Of a stretch of DNA of 64,000 bases, positions 52,234 through 60,852 are shown one piece after another (position 1 is the first letter of the stretch; each line of letters begins with the position of its first letter). The stretch spans positions 5,419,501-5,483,500 of the forward strand of contig NZ_JBEJGX010000003.1 of assembly GCF_040253635.1 (NCBI RefSeq), read 5' to 3'. This DNA is from Streptomyces sp. Edi2. GTDB lineage: Bacteria > Actinomycetota > Actinomycetes > Streptomycetales > Streptomycetaceae. The position numbers were made by a program, and so were the translations under genes. The notes beneath the pieces were generated by a model. It saw only the letters and a program-made list of their open reading frames with translations. It was not told the origin of the DNA and searched no databases.

Positions 52234-53706
52234 ATGCCCCCCTCGGCCACCACGCCGGTCGACCCGCTCAAGAGCCCAGGTCCGAAGCCCCCCAAGAACG
52301 GCCTCGACCGCTTCTTCAAGATTTCCGAGCGGGGGTCGACGGTCGGTCGTGAGCTCCGCGGCGGCCTGGCGACGTTCTTCGCGATGGCGTACATCATCGT
52401 GCTGAACCCGATCATTCTCGGCTCCGGAGTCGATAAGTTCGGCCACCATCTCGACAATGCCCAGCTGGTCACCGCCACCGCGCTGATGGCCGGTCTGAGC
52501 ACCGTCCTGATGGGCGTCGTCGGCAATGTCCCGATCGCCATCGCCGCGGGCCTGGGCATCAACGCCGTGGTGTCCCTGCAGCTCGCCCCCAAGATGAGCT
52601 GGCCGGACGCGATGGGCATGGTCGTGCTCGCCGGTCTGGTGCTGATGATCCTGGTCGCCTCGGGCCTGCGGCAGCGGGTGATGGATGCGATCCCCAACGG
52701 GCTGCGGCGGGCCATCGCCATCGGCATCGGCCTGTTCATCTCGCTGATCGGCCTGGTCGACGCCGGCTTCGTGACGCGTAACCCGGACGCCGCGCACACC
52801 ACCGTGCCGATGGGCCTGGGGCAGGGCGGGCAGCTCAAGGGCTGGCCGGTGCTGGTCTTCGTCCTCGGCCTGGTGCTGATGTTCGTGCTGGTCGTGCGGA
52901 AGGTCAGGGGCGCGATCCTGATCGGCATGGTCAGCATGGCCGTGGTCGCGATCATCATCAACGCGCTGGTGCAGATCCCGGACGCGTCCTGGGGCCTGGC
53001 GGTCCCCAACGTCCCGGACAAGATCATCGGCACCCCGGACTTCGGCCTGATCGGTCAGATCAGTCTCTTCGGCGGCTTCAAGGAAGTCGGCGTGCTGACC
53101 GGCTGCCTGTTCGTCTTCACCGTGCTGCTGTCCGGCTTCTTCGACGCGATGGGCACCATCATCGGCGTCGGCGAGGAGGCCGGTCTGCTGGACAACGAGA
53201 CCGGCCAGCTGCCGAACATGGGCCGGATCCTCATGGTCGACGGCATCGCGGTCGCGGGCGGCGGCTTCGGCTCCGCCTCCGCCAACACCTGCTTCGTGGA
53301 GTCCACGGCCGGTGTCGGCGAGGGCGCCCGCACCGGTCTGGCGAACCTGATGACCGGTGGCCTCTTCCTGCTCGCGCTGGTCTTCGCGCCGGTGGCGACC
53401 GTCGTCCCCTCGCAGGCCGCGACGCCCGCCCTGCTGGTCGTCGGCTTCCTGATCATGTCCTCGAACGTCCGGGACATCGACTGGGGCGACTTCACCATCG
53501 GCATTCCCGTGTTCCTGACGATGGTCTCGATGCCGTTCACCTACAGCATCACCAACGGCATCGGCATCGGCGTGCTGGCCTTCATCCTGCTGCGCACGGC
53601 GACCGGCCGCTTCAAGGAGATCCCCTGGCTGCTGAACGTGGTCGGCCTCTGCTTCCTCGTCTACTTCCTGCTCGACCCGATCGAGCAGGCACTCGGGGTC
53701 AAGTAG
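52234..53706 (+). CDS. NCS2 family purine permease (AzgA-like)
   Basis: A 490-aa transporter with about 14 membrane spans. The signature regions are ELRGGLATFFAMAYIIVLNP, GNVPIAIAAGLGINAVVSLQ, FFDAMGTIIGVGEEAGLLD and FGSASANTCFVESTAGVGEG, matching AzgA/PbuG-type adenine-guanine-hypoxanthine carriers. The substrate is probably hypoxanthine/guanine/adenine. ATG 52234 follows CGACTGAGGT. The 3' end overlaps a convergent RHH gene by 8 bp. No guanine riboswitch was recognised upstream. Confidence 0.92.
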   Translation: MPPSATTPVDPLKSPGPKPPKNGLDRFFKISERGSTVGRELRGGLATFFAMAYIIVLNPIILGSGVDKFGHHLDNAQLVTATALMAGLSTVLMGVVGNVPIAIAAGLGINAVVSLQLAPKMSWPDAMGMVVLAGLVLMILVASGLRQRVMDAIPNGLRRAIAIGIGLFISLIGLVDAGFVTRNPDAAHTTVPMGLGQGGQLKGWPVLVFVLGLVLMFVLVVRKVRGAILIGMVSMAVVAIIINALVQIPDASWGLAVPNVPDKIIGTPDFGLIGQISLFGGFKEVGVLTGCLFVFTVLLSGFFDAMGTIIGVGEEAGLLDNETGQLPNMGRILMVDGIAVAGGGFGSASANTCFVESTAGVGEGARTGLANLMTGGLFLLALVFAPVATVVPSQAATPALLVVGFLIMSSNVRDIDWGDFTIGIPVFLTMVSMPFTYSITNGIGIGVLAFILLRTATGRFKEIPWLLNVVGLCFLVYFLLDPIEQALGVK

Positions 53707-53902
53707 GGGGCCGGCGCGCCCTCAGCCTCTCCGTCAGCTTCTCCGTCTCGTCGAGAGACGACTGGAAGCGCTCGTCGAAATCCTCGCGGATGAGCGTCCG
53801 GACCACATAGTCCTGGACGCTCATTCCGCGTTTTGCGGCGTGCTGCCGTATCCGGTCCAGCAGCTCCCCGTCCACGCGCAGGCTGAGCACTTGCGATGCC
53901 AT
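53699..53902 (-). CDS. Ribbon-helix-helix protein
   Basis: A 67-aa protein: ASQVLSLRVDGELLDRIRQH AA (beta strand and helix of an RHH fold), then RGMSVQDYVVRTLIREDFDE and a charged helix. These are typical antitoxins or small repressors. I see no toxin partner next to it. ATG 53902 was chosen since the fold begins there; ATG 53959 would add 19 residues. It overlaps the permease 3' end (53699-53706) on the opposite strand. Confidence 0.7.
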   Translation of the reverse strand: MASQVLSLRVDGELLDRIRQHAAKRGMSVQDYVVRTLIREDFDERFQSSLDETEKLTERLRARRPPT

Positions 53903-54021
53903 ACGGACACGGTCCCGTCCGTACGCGGTCAGGTGCGTCGCATTCGGCCGCGTCCTCACCCGTATGGGTGAAGCCCGACGGGCGGTACCCCACCGGCTTT
54001 CCTTAGAAAGGGTAATGAGTT

Positions 54022-54498
54022 ATGCTAAAGACCATGCCGGAACTGTCCCGCCCCCAGCCTGACGGCCGGGAGGCGCCCCCAGACGACGCGGCCGCGGTGA
54101 ACGCTCTGCGGTCCGCCGTGATGCGCCTGTCGCGCCGCCTCAAGCACCAGCGGGTCGACGAATCGCTGAGCCCCACCGAGATGTCGGTGCTCGGCACCCT
54201 GTTCCGCTGCGGCAGCGCCACCCCCGGTGAGCTGGCCCGCAAGGAGCATGTGCAGCCGCCGTCGATGACCCGCATCGTGGCCATGCTGGAGGCCAAGGGA
54301 CTGGTCCGGCTCGAACCGCACCCCGACGACCGCCGTCAGAAGGTCGTCACGCAGACCGAACAGGCCGAGGCGATGCTCGAGGAGAGCCGTCGCAAGCGCA
54401 ACGCCTGGCTCGCCGAGCTGGCCTCCGGGCTGGACGAGGACGAGTGGGCGAAGGTGCGGGCCGCCGCGCCCGTGCTGGAGAAGCTCGCACAGCTGTAG
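54022..54498 (+). CDS. MarR family transcriptional regulator
   Basis: A 158-aa winged-helix regulator: VNALRSAVMRLSRRLKHQRV, LSPTEMSVLGTLFRCGSATP, LARKEHVQPPSMTRIVAMLEAKG and the wing RLEPHPDDRRQKVV. It likely controls the MFS gene, which starts 28 bp after its stop. ATG 54022 follows AAAGGG at 9 bp; ATG 54034 (MPELSRPQ) is the alternative. AT-rich leader TAATGAGTTAT may be the operator. Confidence 0.92.
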   Translation: MLKTMPELSRPQPDGREAPPDDAAAVNALRSAVMRLSRRLKHQRVDESLSPTEMSVLGTLFRCGSATPGELARKEHVQPPSMTRIVAMLEAKGLVRLEPHPDDRRQKVVTQTEQAEAMLEESRRKRNAWLAELASGLDEDEWAKVRAAAPVLEKLAQL

Positions 54499-54526
54499 AA
54501 CCCGAGGCCGAGGAGGCGAACCGACT

Positions 54527-55975
54527 TTGAGTACGGGATCCGGAGCACACTCCGCCCCCGCACCGAACTCCCCACACGACACGGTTTCCGACGACGCGAC
54601 CGCGACCCCGCAGGGCCCCGCCCCGGACGTCGCCACAGGCCCCGCCGCCACACCGCGCAAGGGCACGTTCAGCTCGCTCCGCATACGTAACTACCGCCTC
54701 TTCGCCACCGGCCAGATGGTGTCCAACACGGGCACCTGGATGCAGCGCATCGCCCAGGACTGGCTGGTGCTCAGCCTCACCGGCTCATCCGGCGCGGTCG
54801 GCATCACCACCGCGCTGCAGTTCCTGCCGATGCTGCTCTTCGGGCTCTACGGCGGCGTCATCGCCGACCGCTTCGCCAAGCGCAAGCTGCTCCTGTTCAC
54901 CCAGTCCGCCATGGGCCTGACCGGCCTCGCCCTCGCCGTGCTCACCCTGAGCGGCCAGGTGCAGGTCTGGCACGTCTACCTGGTCGCCTTCGCCCTCGGC
55001 CTGGTCACCGTCGTCGACAACCCCTCCCGGCAGGCCTTCGTCTCCGAGATGGTCGGTCAGGACGAGCTGCGCAACGCCGTCAGCCTCAACTCCGCCAACT
55101 TCCAGTCCGCACGGCTGATCGGGCCGGCCGTCGCCGGTGTCCTGATCACCGCCTTCGGCAGCGGCTGGGCCTTCCTGCTCAACGGCCTCTCGTTCATCGC
55201 CCCGCTCACCGGGCTGCTGATGATGCGGACCGCCGAGCTCCACAAGGTCGAACGGGTCCCGCGCAGCAAGGGCCAGCTGCGGGAGGGGCTGCGGTATGTC
55301 TCGGGGCGCCCCGATCTGCTCTGGCCCATCGTCCTGGTCGGCTTCATCGGGACCTTCGGCTTCAACTTCCCGATCTGGCTGACCGCGTTCGACTACCACG
55401 TCTACCACCAGGGCGCCGGCACCTACTCGCTGTTCAACGGGCTGATGGCGGCGGGCTCGCTGATCGGCGCGCTGCTCGCCGCCCGCCGCGCCGGCTCCCG
55501 GCTGCGGCTGCTCGTCGGTGCGGCGATCCTCTTCGGCGCCCTGGAGATCGCCGCCGCGCTCGCCCCGTCGTTCTGGGTCTTCGCGGCGCTGCTCGCCCCG
55601 ATCGGCATGGTCGGCCTGACGGTCAACGTCACCGCCAATTCGAGCATCCAGATGGCCACCGATCCGCTGATGCGCGGCCGGGTGATGAGCCTGTTCATGA
55701 TGGTCTTCGTGGGCGGCACCCCGCTGGGCGCACCGGTGGTCGGCTGGATCACCGACGCCTTCGGCGCACGGACCGGCTTCCTGGCCGGCGGCCTGGTCTC
55801 CATGGTGTCCGCGGTCGTCATCGGCCTGATCCTCGCCAGGGTGGGCGGCCTGCGCCTGAAGATCGATCTGCGCCGGGGCCGTCAGCACGTGGCGTTCGTG
55901 CCGCGGGTGTCCGCCGCCACCGCCGCTGCCTCCGCCTCTGCCTCCGCGGAGAGGAGTATGGCTCCGGCGGCGTAG
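54527..55975 (+). CDS. MFS exporter of the MFS_3/enterobactin-exporter-like type
   Basis: A 482-aa protein. A disordered 45-residue leader precedes LRIRNYRLFATGQMVSNTGTWMQRIAQDWLV and motif A-like GGVIADRFAKRKLLLFTQSA. Later, VDNPSRQAFVSEMVGQDELRNAVSLNS is the MFS_3 signature. It is a likely drug or siderophore exporter. The start TTG 54527 was chosen because AGGAGG lies 10 bp upstream. In operon with the MarR gene. The tail has an Ala-Ser repeat. Confidence 0.9.
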   Translation: MSTGSGAHSAPAPNSPHDTVSDDATATPQGPAPDVATGPAATPRKGTFSSLRIRNYRLFATGQMVSNTGTWMQRIAQDWLVLSLTGSSGAVGITTALQFLPMLLFGLYGGVIADRFAKRKLLLFTQSAMGLTGLALAVLTLSGQVQVWHVYLVAFALGLVTVVDNPSRQAFVSEMVGQDELRNAVSLNSANFQSARLIGPAVAGVLITAFGSGWAFLLNGLSFIAPLTGLLMMRTAELHKVERVPRSKGQLREGLRYVSGRPDLLWPIVLVGFIGTFGFNFPIWLTAFDYHVYHQGAGTYSLFNGLMAAGSLIGALLAARRAGSRLRLLVGAAILFGALEIAAALAPSFWVFAALLAPIGMVGLTVNVTANSSIQMATDPLMRGRVMSLFMMVFVGGTPLGAPVVGWITDAFGARTGFLAGGLVSMVSAVVIGLILARVGGLRLKIDLRRGRQHVAFVPRVSAATAAASASASAERSMAPAA

Positions 55976-56051
55976 GGACGGTGCGGGTGGCGCGGGGCCG
56001 GGCGGTGGCGCGGGGCGGCGCGCTTCAGGGCCACGGTCTGGCGGACGGTGC

Positions 56052-56192
56052 GAGCCCTGCGCGACACTGCCGCGGTCTGCCGGCGCGGCGTGAGCCTTGC
56101 GCCACACTGCGGCGATCCGCACGGACCGTGCGAGCCCTGCGCCACACTGCCGCGATCTGCCGGACGGCCCGAGCCCTGCGCCACACTGACCG
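56052..56192. repeat. 40-bp tandem repeat (x4) upstream of thpR
   Basis: Units beginning GAGCCCTGCGCCACACTG occur at 56052, 56092, 56132 and 56171 (period 39-40 bp). The last unit ends two bases before the thpR ATG, so the 5' UTR is mostly repeat. It fills most of the 55976-56193 gap. Confidence 0.93.
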
Positions 56193-56193
56193 C

Positions 56194-56763
56194 ATGAGAC
56201 TCTTCGCCGCCGTCCTGCCGCCCGCTCCCGCGATCGAGGAACTGGCCGCCGAGGTAGCGCAGTTGAAGAAGCTGCCGGCCGCGGACCGGCTGCGGTGGAC
56301 GGGCCGGGACAGCTGGCACTTCACCCTTGCCTTCTACGGCGAGGTGCCCGAGGAGATCGTCCCCGACCTGCGGGAACGCCTGGGCCGCGCCGCCGCTCGC
56401 CGCGATTCCTACCCCCTGCGGATCGCCGGCGGCGGCCGCTTCTCGGACCGGGTGGTGTGGGCCGGGGCCGACGGCGACCGGCCCGCCATGCGCACGCTCG
56501 CCGGCGCGGCATCGGCAGCGGGCCGCCGGGCGGGCGTGGCCATGGAAGAGGAACACCGCCCGTACACCCCCCACCTCACCCTCGCCCGGAACCGCGTCCC
56601 CGATCTGGACCTGCGCCCGTACGCGGCCGCCCTGAAGGATTTCTCCGGTGCCCCCTGGACGGTCGAGGCCCTGGCCCTGGTGCGCAGCCATCCACCCGTC
56701 CCCGGCGTGGCCGGCAAGCAGCCCCGCTACGAAACGGTGGGGGTCTGGCCGCTGGGCCGCTGA
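56194..56763 (+). CDS. thpR: RNA 2',3'-cyclic phosphodiesterase
   Basis: A 189-aa 2H phosphoesterase (2'-5' RNA ligase family). Both H-x-T-x motifs are visible: WHFTLAFYG (first) and PHLTLARNR (second). MRLFAAVLPPAPAIEELAAE and the C-terminal VEALALVRSHP match ThpR. It hydrolyses 2',3'-cyclic phosphate RNA ends. ATG 56194 starts MRLFAAV. Its 5' UTR is occupied by a 40-bp repeat array. Confidence 0.93.
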   Translation: MRLFAAVLPPAPAIEELAAEVAQLKKLPAADRLRWTGRDSWHFTLAFYGEVPEEIVPDLRERLGRAAARRDSYPLRIAGGGRFSDRVVWAGADGDRPAMRTLAGAASAAGRRAGVAMEEEHRPYTPHLTLARNRVPDLDLRPYAAALKDFSGAPWTVEALALVRSHPPVPGVAGKQPRYETVGVWPLGR

Positions 56764-56910
56764 ATGGTTGCTGGGTGCTGAACTGGGTGCTGAAGGGGCG
56801 CCGGGGCGCCGCCGCGCCGCTGCCCGGCCGTCAGGCCCCGCGGCCGGGCAGGTCCCGGGCAGGCCCCGGGCCGCCGAAACCTGCCGACCGGTCCCGGTTA
56901 CGCTCAAGGG

Positions 56911-56997
56911 GTGGACCCCAAAACCCGTAACCGGATCATGTCCGGCCTGCTCGCCGTCCTGCTCATCGTCGTGGTCGTAGCGGCGGCGCTGCACTGA
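56911..56997 (+). CDS. 28-aa membrane microprotein
   Basis: GTG-started MDPKTRNRIMSGLLAVLLIV, then VVVAAALH and stop. It has a basic 10-residue head and a single 18-residue hydrophobic helix. It is too short for a 60-aa ORF cut-off. AAGG directly precedes the GTG with almost no spacing. An internal ATG at 56938 is an alternative. I recall similar MDPKTRNRI peptides in other Streptomyces. It is followed by a strong hairpin. Confidence 0.5.
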   Translation: MDPKTRNRIMSGLLAVLLIVVVVAAALH

Positions 56998-57044
56998 GCG
57001 ATGCTGTCGCGGCGGCGCTGCACCGAGTGCTGCTGTGGCCGCTG

Positions 57045-57087
57045 CCGCGTGCCGGGCCGCCGGTCTGACCGATGGCCCGGCACGCGG
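57045..57087. terminator. Bidirectional terminator between thpR/microprotein and AKR genes
   Basis: CCGCGTGCCGGGCC (57045-57058) pairs perfectly with GGCCCGGCACGCGG (57074-57087) around a 15-base loop, just before the convergent AKR stop at 57093. Confidence 0.85.
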
Positions 57088-57092
57088 TCCGC

Positions 57093-58091
57093 TCACCAGG
57101 CGAAGGCCTCCGGGCTCGGGCCGGGCCCGGGGAAGATCTCGTCGAGCGAGGCGAGGAGATCGTCCGGGAGGGTCAGTTCGACGGCGCGCAGCGCGGAGGC
57201 GAGCTGGTCCGTCGTGCGGGGGCCGACGATCGGCCCGGTGACGCCGGGACGCGTCAGGAGCCAGGCCAGCGCGACCTCGCCGGGCTCCAGGCCGTGCTTG
57301 TCGAGCAGATCCTCGTAGGACTCGATCTGGGCACGGATAGCGGAGTTGGCGAGGGCATCGGCCGAGCGGCCGACGGCCGAGCGGCCCGCGCCGCCCTCGC
57401 GCTCCTTGCGCAGGGCCCCGCCCAGCAGCCCACCGTGCAGCGGGGACCACGGGATGACGCCCAGGCCGTAGCCCCGGGCGGCCGGGATGACCTCCATCTC
57501 GGCGCGCCGCTCGGCGAGGTTGTAGAGGCACTGCTCGCTGACCAGACCCAGCGAACCGCGGCGGGCCGCCGTCTCGTTGGCACGGGCGATGTGCCAGCCC
57601 GCGTGGTTGGACGAGCCGGCGTAGAGGATCTTGCCCTGGTGGACGAGAACGTCGATGGCCTGCCAGATCTCGTCCCAGGGGGTGTCCCGGTCGACGTGGT
57701 GGAACTGGTAGAGATCGATGTAGTCCGTGCCCAGCCGCTTGAGGCTGGCCTCCACCGAGCGCCGGATGTTGACCGCGGAGAGCTTGTCGTGGTTGGGCCA
57801 GACCTTGTCGCCCTCCGTCCCCATGTTGGCGTAGACCTTGGTGCCCAGCACGGTCTTGTCCCGCCGGCCGCCGCCTTTGGCGAACCAACTGCCGACAATC
57901 TCCTCGGTACGGCCCTTGTCGGCGCCGAATCCGTAGACATTGGCGGTGTCGAAGAAGTTGACGCCCGCGCCCTGCGCTGCGTCCATGATGGTGTGACTGG
58001 CGGCCTCGTCCGTCTGAGGCCCGAAGTTCATCGTCCCGAGGACGAGTCGGCTGACCTTGAGTCCGGTGCGTCCGAGCTGCGTGTACTTCAT
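57093..58091 (-). CDS. Aldo/keto reductase
   Basis: A 332-aa NADPH-dependent AKR of the YajO/IolS-like subfamily. KYTQLGRTGLKVSRLVLGTM, then FFDTANVYG (Asp and Tyr of the catalytic tetrad), LGTKV (Lys), DLYQFHHVD (His), and PWSPLHGGLL near the cofactor site. ATG 58091 begins MKYTQLG. Substrate unknown. Confidence 0.93.
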   Translation of the reverse strand: MKYTQLGRTGLKVSRLVLGTMNFGPQTDEAASHTIMDAAQGAGVNFFDTANVYGFGADKGRTEEIVGSWFAKGGGRRDKTVLGTKVYANMGTEGDKVWPNHDKLSAVNIRRSVEASLKRLGTDYIDLYQFHHVDRDTPWDEIWQAIDVLVHQGKILYAGSSNHAGWHIARANETAARRGSLGLVSEQCLYNLAERRAEMEVIPAARGYGLGVIPWSPLHGGLLGGALRKEREGGAGRSAVGRSADALANSAIRAQIESYEDLLDKHGLEPGEVALAWLLTRPGVTGPIVGPRTTDQLASALRAVELTLPDDLLASLDEIFPGPGPSPEAFAW

Positions 58092-58215
58092 GGTGGTCCA
58101 GCCAACGCCTTGGAACGCGCTCGACGCAAGGACCGCGCGGGGTGGCGGGCGGACTCCTTGTGGTTCCCGGGCAGGGCCGGGCGCTCCACGGGACGCGTGG
58201 TGCCGGTGCGGCGCC

Positions 58216-58908
58216 TCAGTGCGAGGACAACACCCCGTACGCCGCCCCGACCCCCCACGCCTGATGCATCGCCCCGGCGAACGCCCCCGCGAGCAGTCGC
58301 TCGCCCCACTCCGACGGATGCGTCCCGTCGTACGTGGCGCTGTCGATCTCCCAGCCGTCCGGCACGGAGGCCAGCAGCAACGGCGAGCCGGGGGTGGAGA
58401 GATCGGCGACGGCCTTGGCCAGCAGCTCGTTGAAGCGCTCGCACTCCGCGCCGAACGCGGTGTCCGCCACCGCCCGCACATTGGGTATCACCGGCATCAG
58501 CACCGCCCGCAGGTGCGGCGCCGCCGCCCGGGCCCGCGCCACGAACTCCCGCACGTTCTCCGCGGTCTGCTCGGCGTTCGTATAGAAGCCGAGGTCGATC
58601 AGGCCGAGCGAGACCAGCAGGGTGTCGGCGTCGTACCGGCGCACCATGTCGCCGATCAGCGGTGCCATGTGCAGCCAGCCCTCGCCCCAGCCGGCGAGGT
58701 GGCGGCGGGCCTCCTCGGGGAAGCCGGGGTCGGCGTAGGCGGCGGAGGTGGGGGCGCCCGTGGCCGGTTCGTGGAGCGTGTGGCGCGGTCCGACGATGCG
58801 GTACGGGCCGTCGAACGTCGCGTTCAGGTGCTGCCACATCCGGTAGCGCCACGTGAAATCGCCGGTGCTCCCAATGGTCATCGAGTCACCGACGAACATG
58901 ATCCTCAT
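58216..58908 (-). CDS. SGNH/GDSL-type hydrolase
   Basis: A 230-aa esterase-like protein: block I MRIMFVGDSMTIGSTG (nucleophile Ser in GDSM), block II-like region around GFPEEARRHLAG, and block V DGTHPSEWGERLLAG (Asp-x-x-His). No signal peptide. ATG 58908 begins directly at the fold, while an upstream ATG at 58959 adds 17 unlikely residues. It may act on acyl esters or glycans; substrate unknown. Confidence 0.88.
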   Translation of the reverse strand: MRIMFVGDSMTIGSTGDFTWRYRMWQHLNATFDGPYRIVGPRHTLHEPATGAPTSAAYADPGFPEEARRHLAGWGEGWLHMAPLIGDMVRRYDADTLLVSLGLIDLGFYTNAEQTAENVREFVARARAAAPHLRAVLMPVIPNVRAVADTAFGAECERFNELLAKAVADLSTPGSPLLLASVPDGWEIDSATYDGTHPSEWGERLLAGAFAGAMHQAWGVGAAYGVLSSH

Positions 58909-59066
58909 CCGGCCATGATGGCCGAGACCCCCTACTGCTCGGTACGTGACGCTGGACACGCCCGGTTCGTGGTGCGGTGACGGCCTGGCCGACGCGATGC
59001 GGTCGGCGATGGGGAGGCCGGTGGCTTGCGGCCACGTCCGGTGGTCCGGGATGGCAGTCTGTGCCC

Positions 59067-60062
59067 ATGCGTTCGCTTCTGTGCGCGGCCGGTGCCGCGG
59101 GAATCCTGTGGTCGGCTGCCGTGGTGCCCGCCGCCGCCGACGAGCCCGACGGCTTCACCATCGGCGATCCCCGGATCACCGAGTCCAGCGGCCTGGCCGC
59201 CAGCCGGGCGCACCCCGGGATCTACTGGACCCACAACGACAGCGACGACGGCCCCTACGTCTACGCCGTCGACGGCCGCACCGGCCGTACGGTCGCCCGG
59301 ATCACCCTGCGCGGCATCGGCAAGCCGCGCGATGCCGAGGCCATCTCGACCGGCCCGGACGGCAATATCTACGTCGGCGACATCGGCGACAACCTCGGCG
59401 GCAGCTGGAGCCACGTCTGGATCTACCGCTTCCCCGAACCGAAGAAGCTGCGCGACGCGACGGTGACGGCGACCCAGTTCGACGTGAAGTACGCGGACGG
59501 GCCACGGGACGCCGAGGCGCTGATGGTGCACCCCAAGACCGGCCGGGTCTACATCGCCAGCAAGAAGCAGGACGGCGGTGGCGCCCTCTACGCGGGCCCG
59601 CAGCGGCTCACCACCTCCGGCACCAACGTCTTCCAAAAGGTCGCGCCGATCGACCTGTGGGTGACCGACGGGGCGTTCTCCCCCGACGGCACCCGTCTGG
59701 TCATGCGCAGCTACTTCGGCGCCCGGATCTACCGCTGGCAGGACGGCCGCCCGAAGGACCTCGGCAGTGTGGGCGTACCGGTCCAGCAGCAGGGCGAATC
59801 GGTCACCTTCACCCCCGACGGCCGCACCCTGATGTACGGCTCGGAGGGCAACGACAGCGAGGTCAAGCCGGTCGGCCTGAGCGACGACCAGCTGCCGGAC
59901 TCGGCGAAGGACGACCCGGCGAACGGCGACGGCGCCAACGGCCACGGCGGCAAGGGGAGTGAGGGGACGGACCTGGACCCCGGTTTCATCAAGGGGGCGA
60001 TGGTCCTCGCGCTGGCCACGGCCCTGGTCGTCGGGCTGCGCAGGCTGGTGCGACGGCGGTAG
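59067..60062 (+). CDS. Secreted, C-terminally anchored beta-propeller protein
   Basis: A 331-aa protein with a signal peptide (RSLLCAAGAAGILWSAAVVPAAADEP, cleavage near residue 24). Repeats of WD40/YVTN type follow: HPGIYWTHNDSDDGPYVYAV, DGNIYVGDIGDN, TGRVYIASKKQDG, FSPDGTRLVMRSYF, FTPDGRTLMYGSEGND. After a Gly/Asp linker, the last 20 residues (GAMVLALATALVVGLRRLVRR) form a membrane anchor. Likely extracellular with a short cytoplasmic RRLVRRR end. Function unknown. ATG 59067 starts the signal sequence. Confidence 0.83.
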   Translation: MRSLLCAAGAAGILWSAAVVPAAADEPDGFTIGDPRITESSGLAASRAHPGIYWTHNDSDDGPYVYAVDGRTGRTVARITLRGIGKPRDAEAISTGPDGNIYVGDIGDNLGGSWSHVWIYRFPEPKKLRDATVTATQFDVKYADGPRDAEALMVHPKTGRVYIASKKQDGGGALYAGPQRLTTSGTNVFQKVAPIDLWVTDGAFSPDGTRLVMRSYFGARIYRWQDGRPKDLGSVGVPVQQQGESVTFTPDGRTLMYGSEGNDSEVKPVGLSDDQLPDSAKDDPANGDGANGHGGKGSEGTDLDPGFIKGAMVLALATALVVGLRRLVRRR

Positions 60063-60123
60063 GACGGGGCGTTGTCACCGCCGCAGCGATGAGTTTGTCC
60101 GGCCCCGGCAGTCTCACTGACAT

Positions 60124-60143
60124 CGATACCGACACCGGTATCG
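60124..60143. promoter_or_regulatory. Perfect inverted-repeat operator upstream of the RibD-like gene
   Basis: CGATACCG - ACAC - CGGTATCG, an 8-4-8 palindrome ending 8 bp before AGGAGG. It looks like a TetR-family operator, but no TetR gene is near. Confidence 0.7.
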
Positions 60144-60163
60144 ACAACGGCAGGAGGAAACGC

Positions 60164-60808
60164 ATGGCTCAGCTGTTGAGGGTCCAGAACTTCAACGTTT
60201 CGCGTGACGGGTTCGGTGCCGGTGAGCACCAGAGCTTGGAGAGACCGTTCGGCCACGCGGATCCCGGCGAACTGTTCGCCTGGGCCGGCGCCACGGCGAG
60301 CTGGCCCATGCGCACCGACCCCGGAGGCAGCCGCGGCCTCGACGACTACTTGACGCGGGACTTCGCACGCAACATCGGCGCCGAGATCATGGGCCGTAAC
60401 AAGTTCGGGCCCTATCGCGGGCCCTGGAGCGACCACGAGTGGAACGGCTGGTGGGGTGACGAGCCCCCGTTTCACACCCCGGTGTTCGTCATGACCCACC
60501 ACGAGCGTCCTCCGCTCACGCTCTCCGACACCACCTTCCACTTCGTCGGCGGCGACCCGGCCACGGTCCTCGGGCAGGCGCGGGAGGCCGCGCAGGGCAA
60601 GGACGTCCGACTCGGTGGCGGGGCCACGACCATCCGGCAGTTCCTTGACGCCGACCTCGTGGACACCCTGCATGTAGCCGTCTCGCAGGTGGAGCTCGGA
60701 TCCGGGGTTCGGCTCTGGGAGTCGCCCGATGAACTGCTCGACCGGTTCCACCTCGACGTCGTGCCCAGCCCGAGCGGCGTGACGCATCACCTGTTCTGGC
60801 GAAGGTGA
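60164..60808 (+). CDS. RibD C-terminal/dihydrofolate reductase-like protein
   Basis: A 214-aa reductase: LLRVQNFNVSRDGFGAG, FARNIGAEIMGRNKFGPYRGPW, then PVFVMTHHERPPL and DVRLGGGATTIRQFLDADLVD (NADPH-binding GG-ATT). The end DTLHVAVSQVELGSGVRLWE is the RibD_C signature. It is a stand-alone homologue, not a riboflavin pathway enzyme. ATG 60164 follows AGGAGG by 6 bp; this and the palindrome show that the longer frame is not used. Confidence 0.9.
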   Translation: MAQLLRVQNFNVSRDGFGAGEHQSLERPFGHADPGELFAWAGATASWPMRTDPGGSRGLDDYLTRDFARNIGAEIMGRNKFGPYRGPWSDHEWNGWWGDEPPFHTPVFVMTHHERPPLTLSDTTFHFVGGDPATVLGQAREAAQGKDVRLGGGATTIRQFLDADLVDTLHVAVSQVELGSGVRLWESPDELLDRFHLDVVPSPSGVTHHLFWRR

Positions 60809-60852
60809 CGCACGGGCCCACTCGGGATGCCGGCGCGGTCGCCGCGACCGTC

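Noticed and set aside
53699..53902. RHH protein as antitoxin of a toxin-antitoxin pair
   Set aside because: No adjacent same-strand toxin-like gene; left as an RHH protein only.
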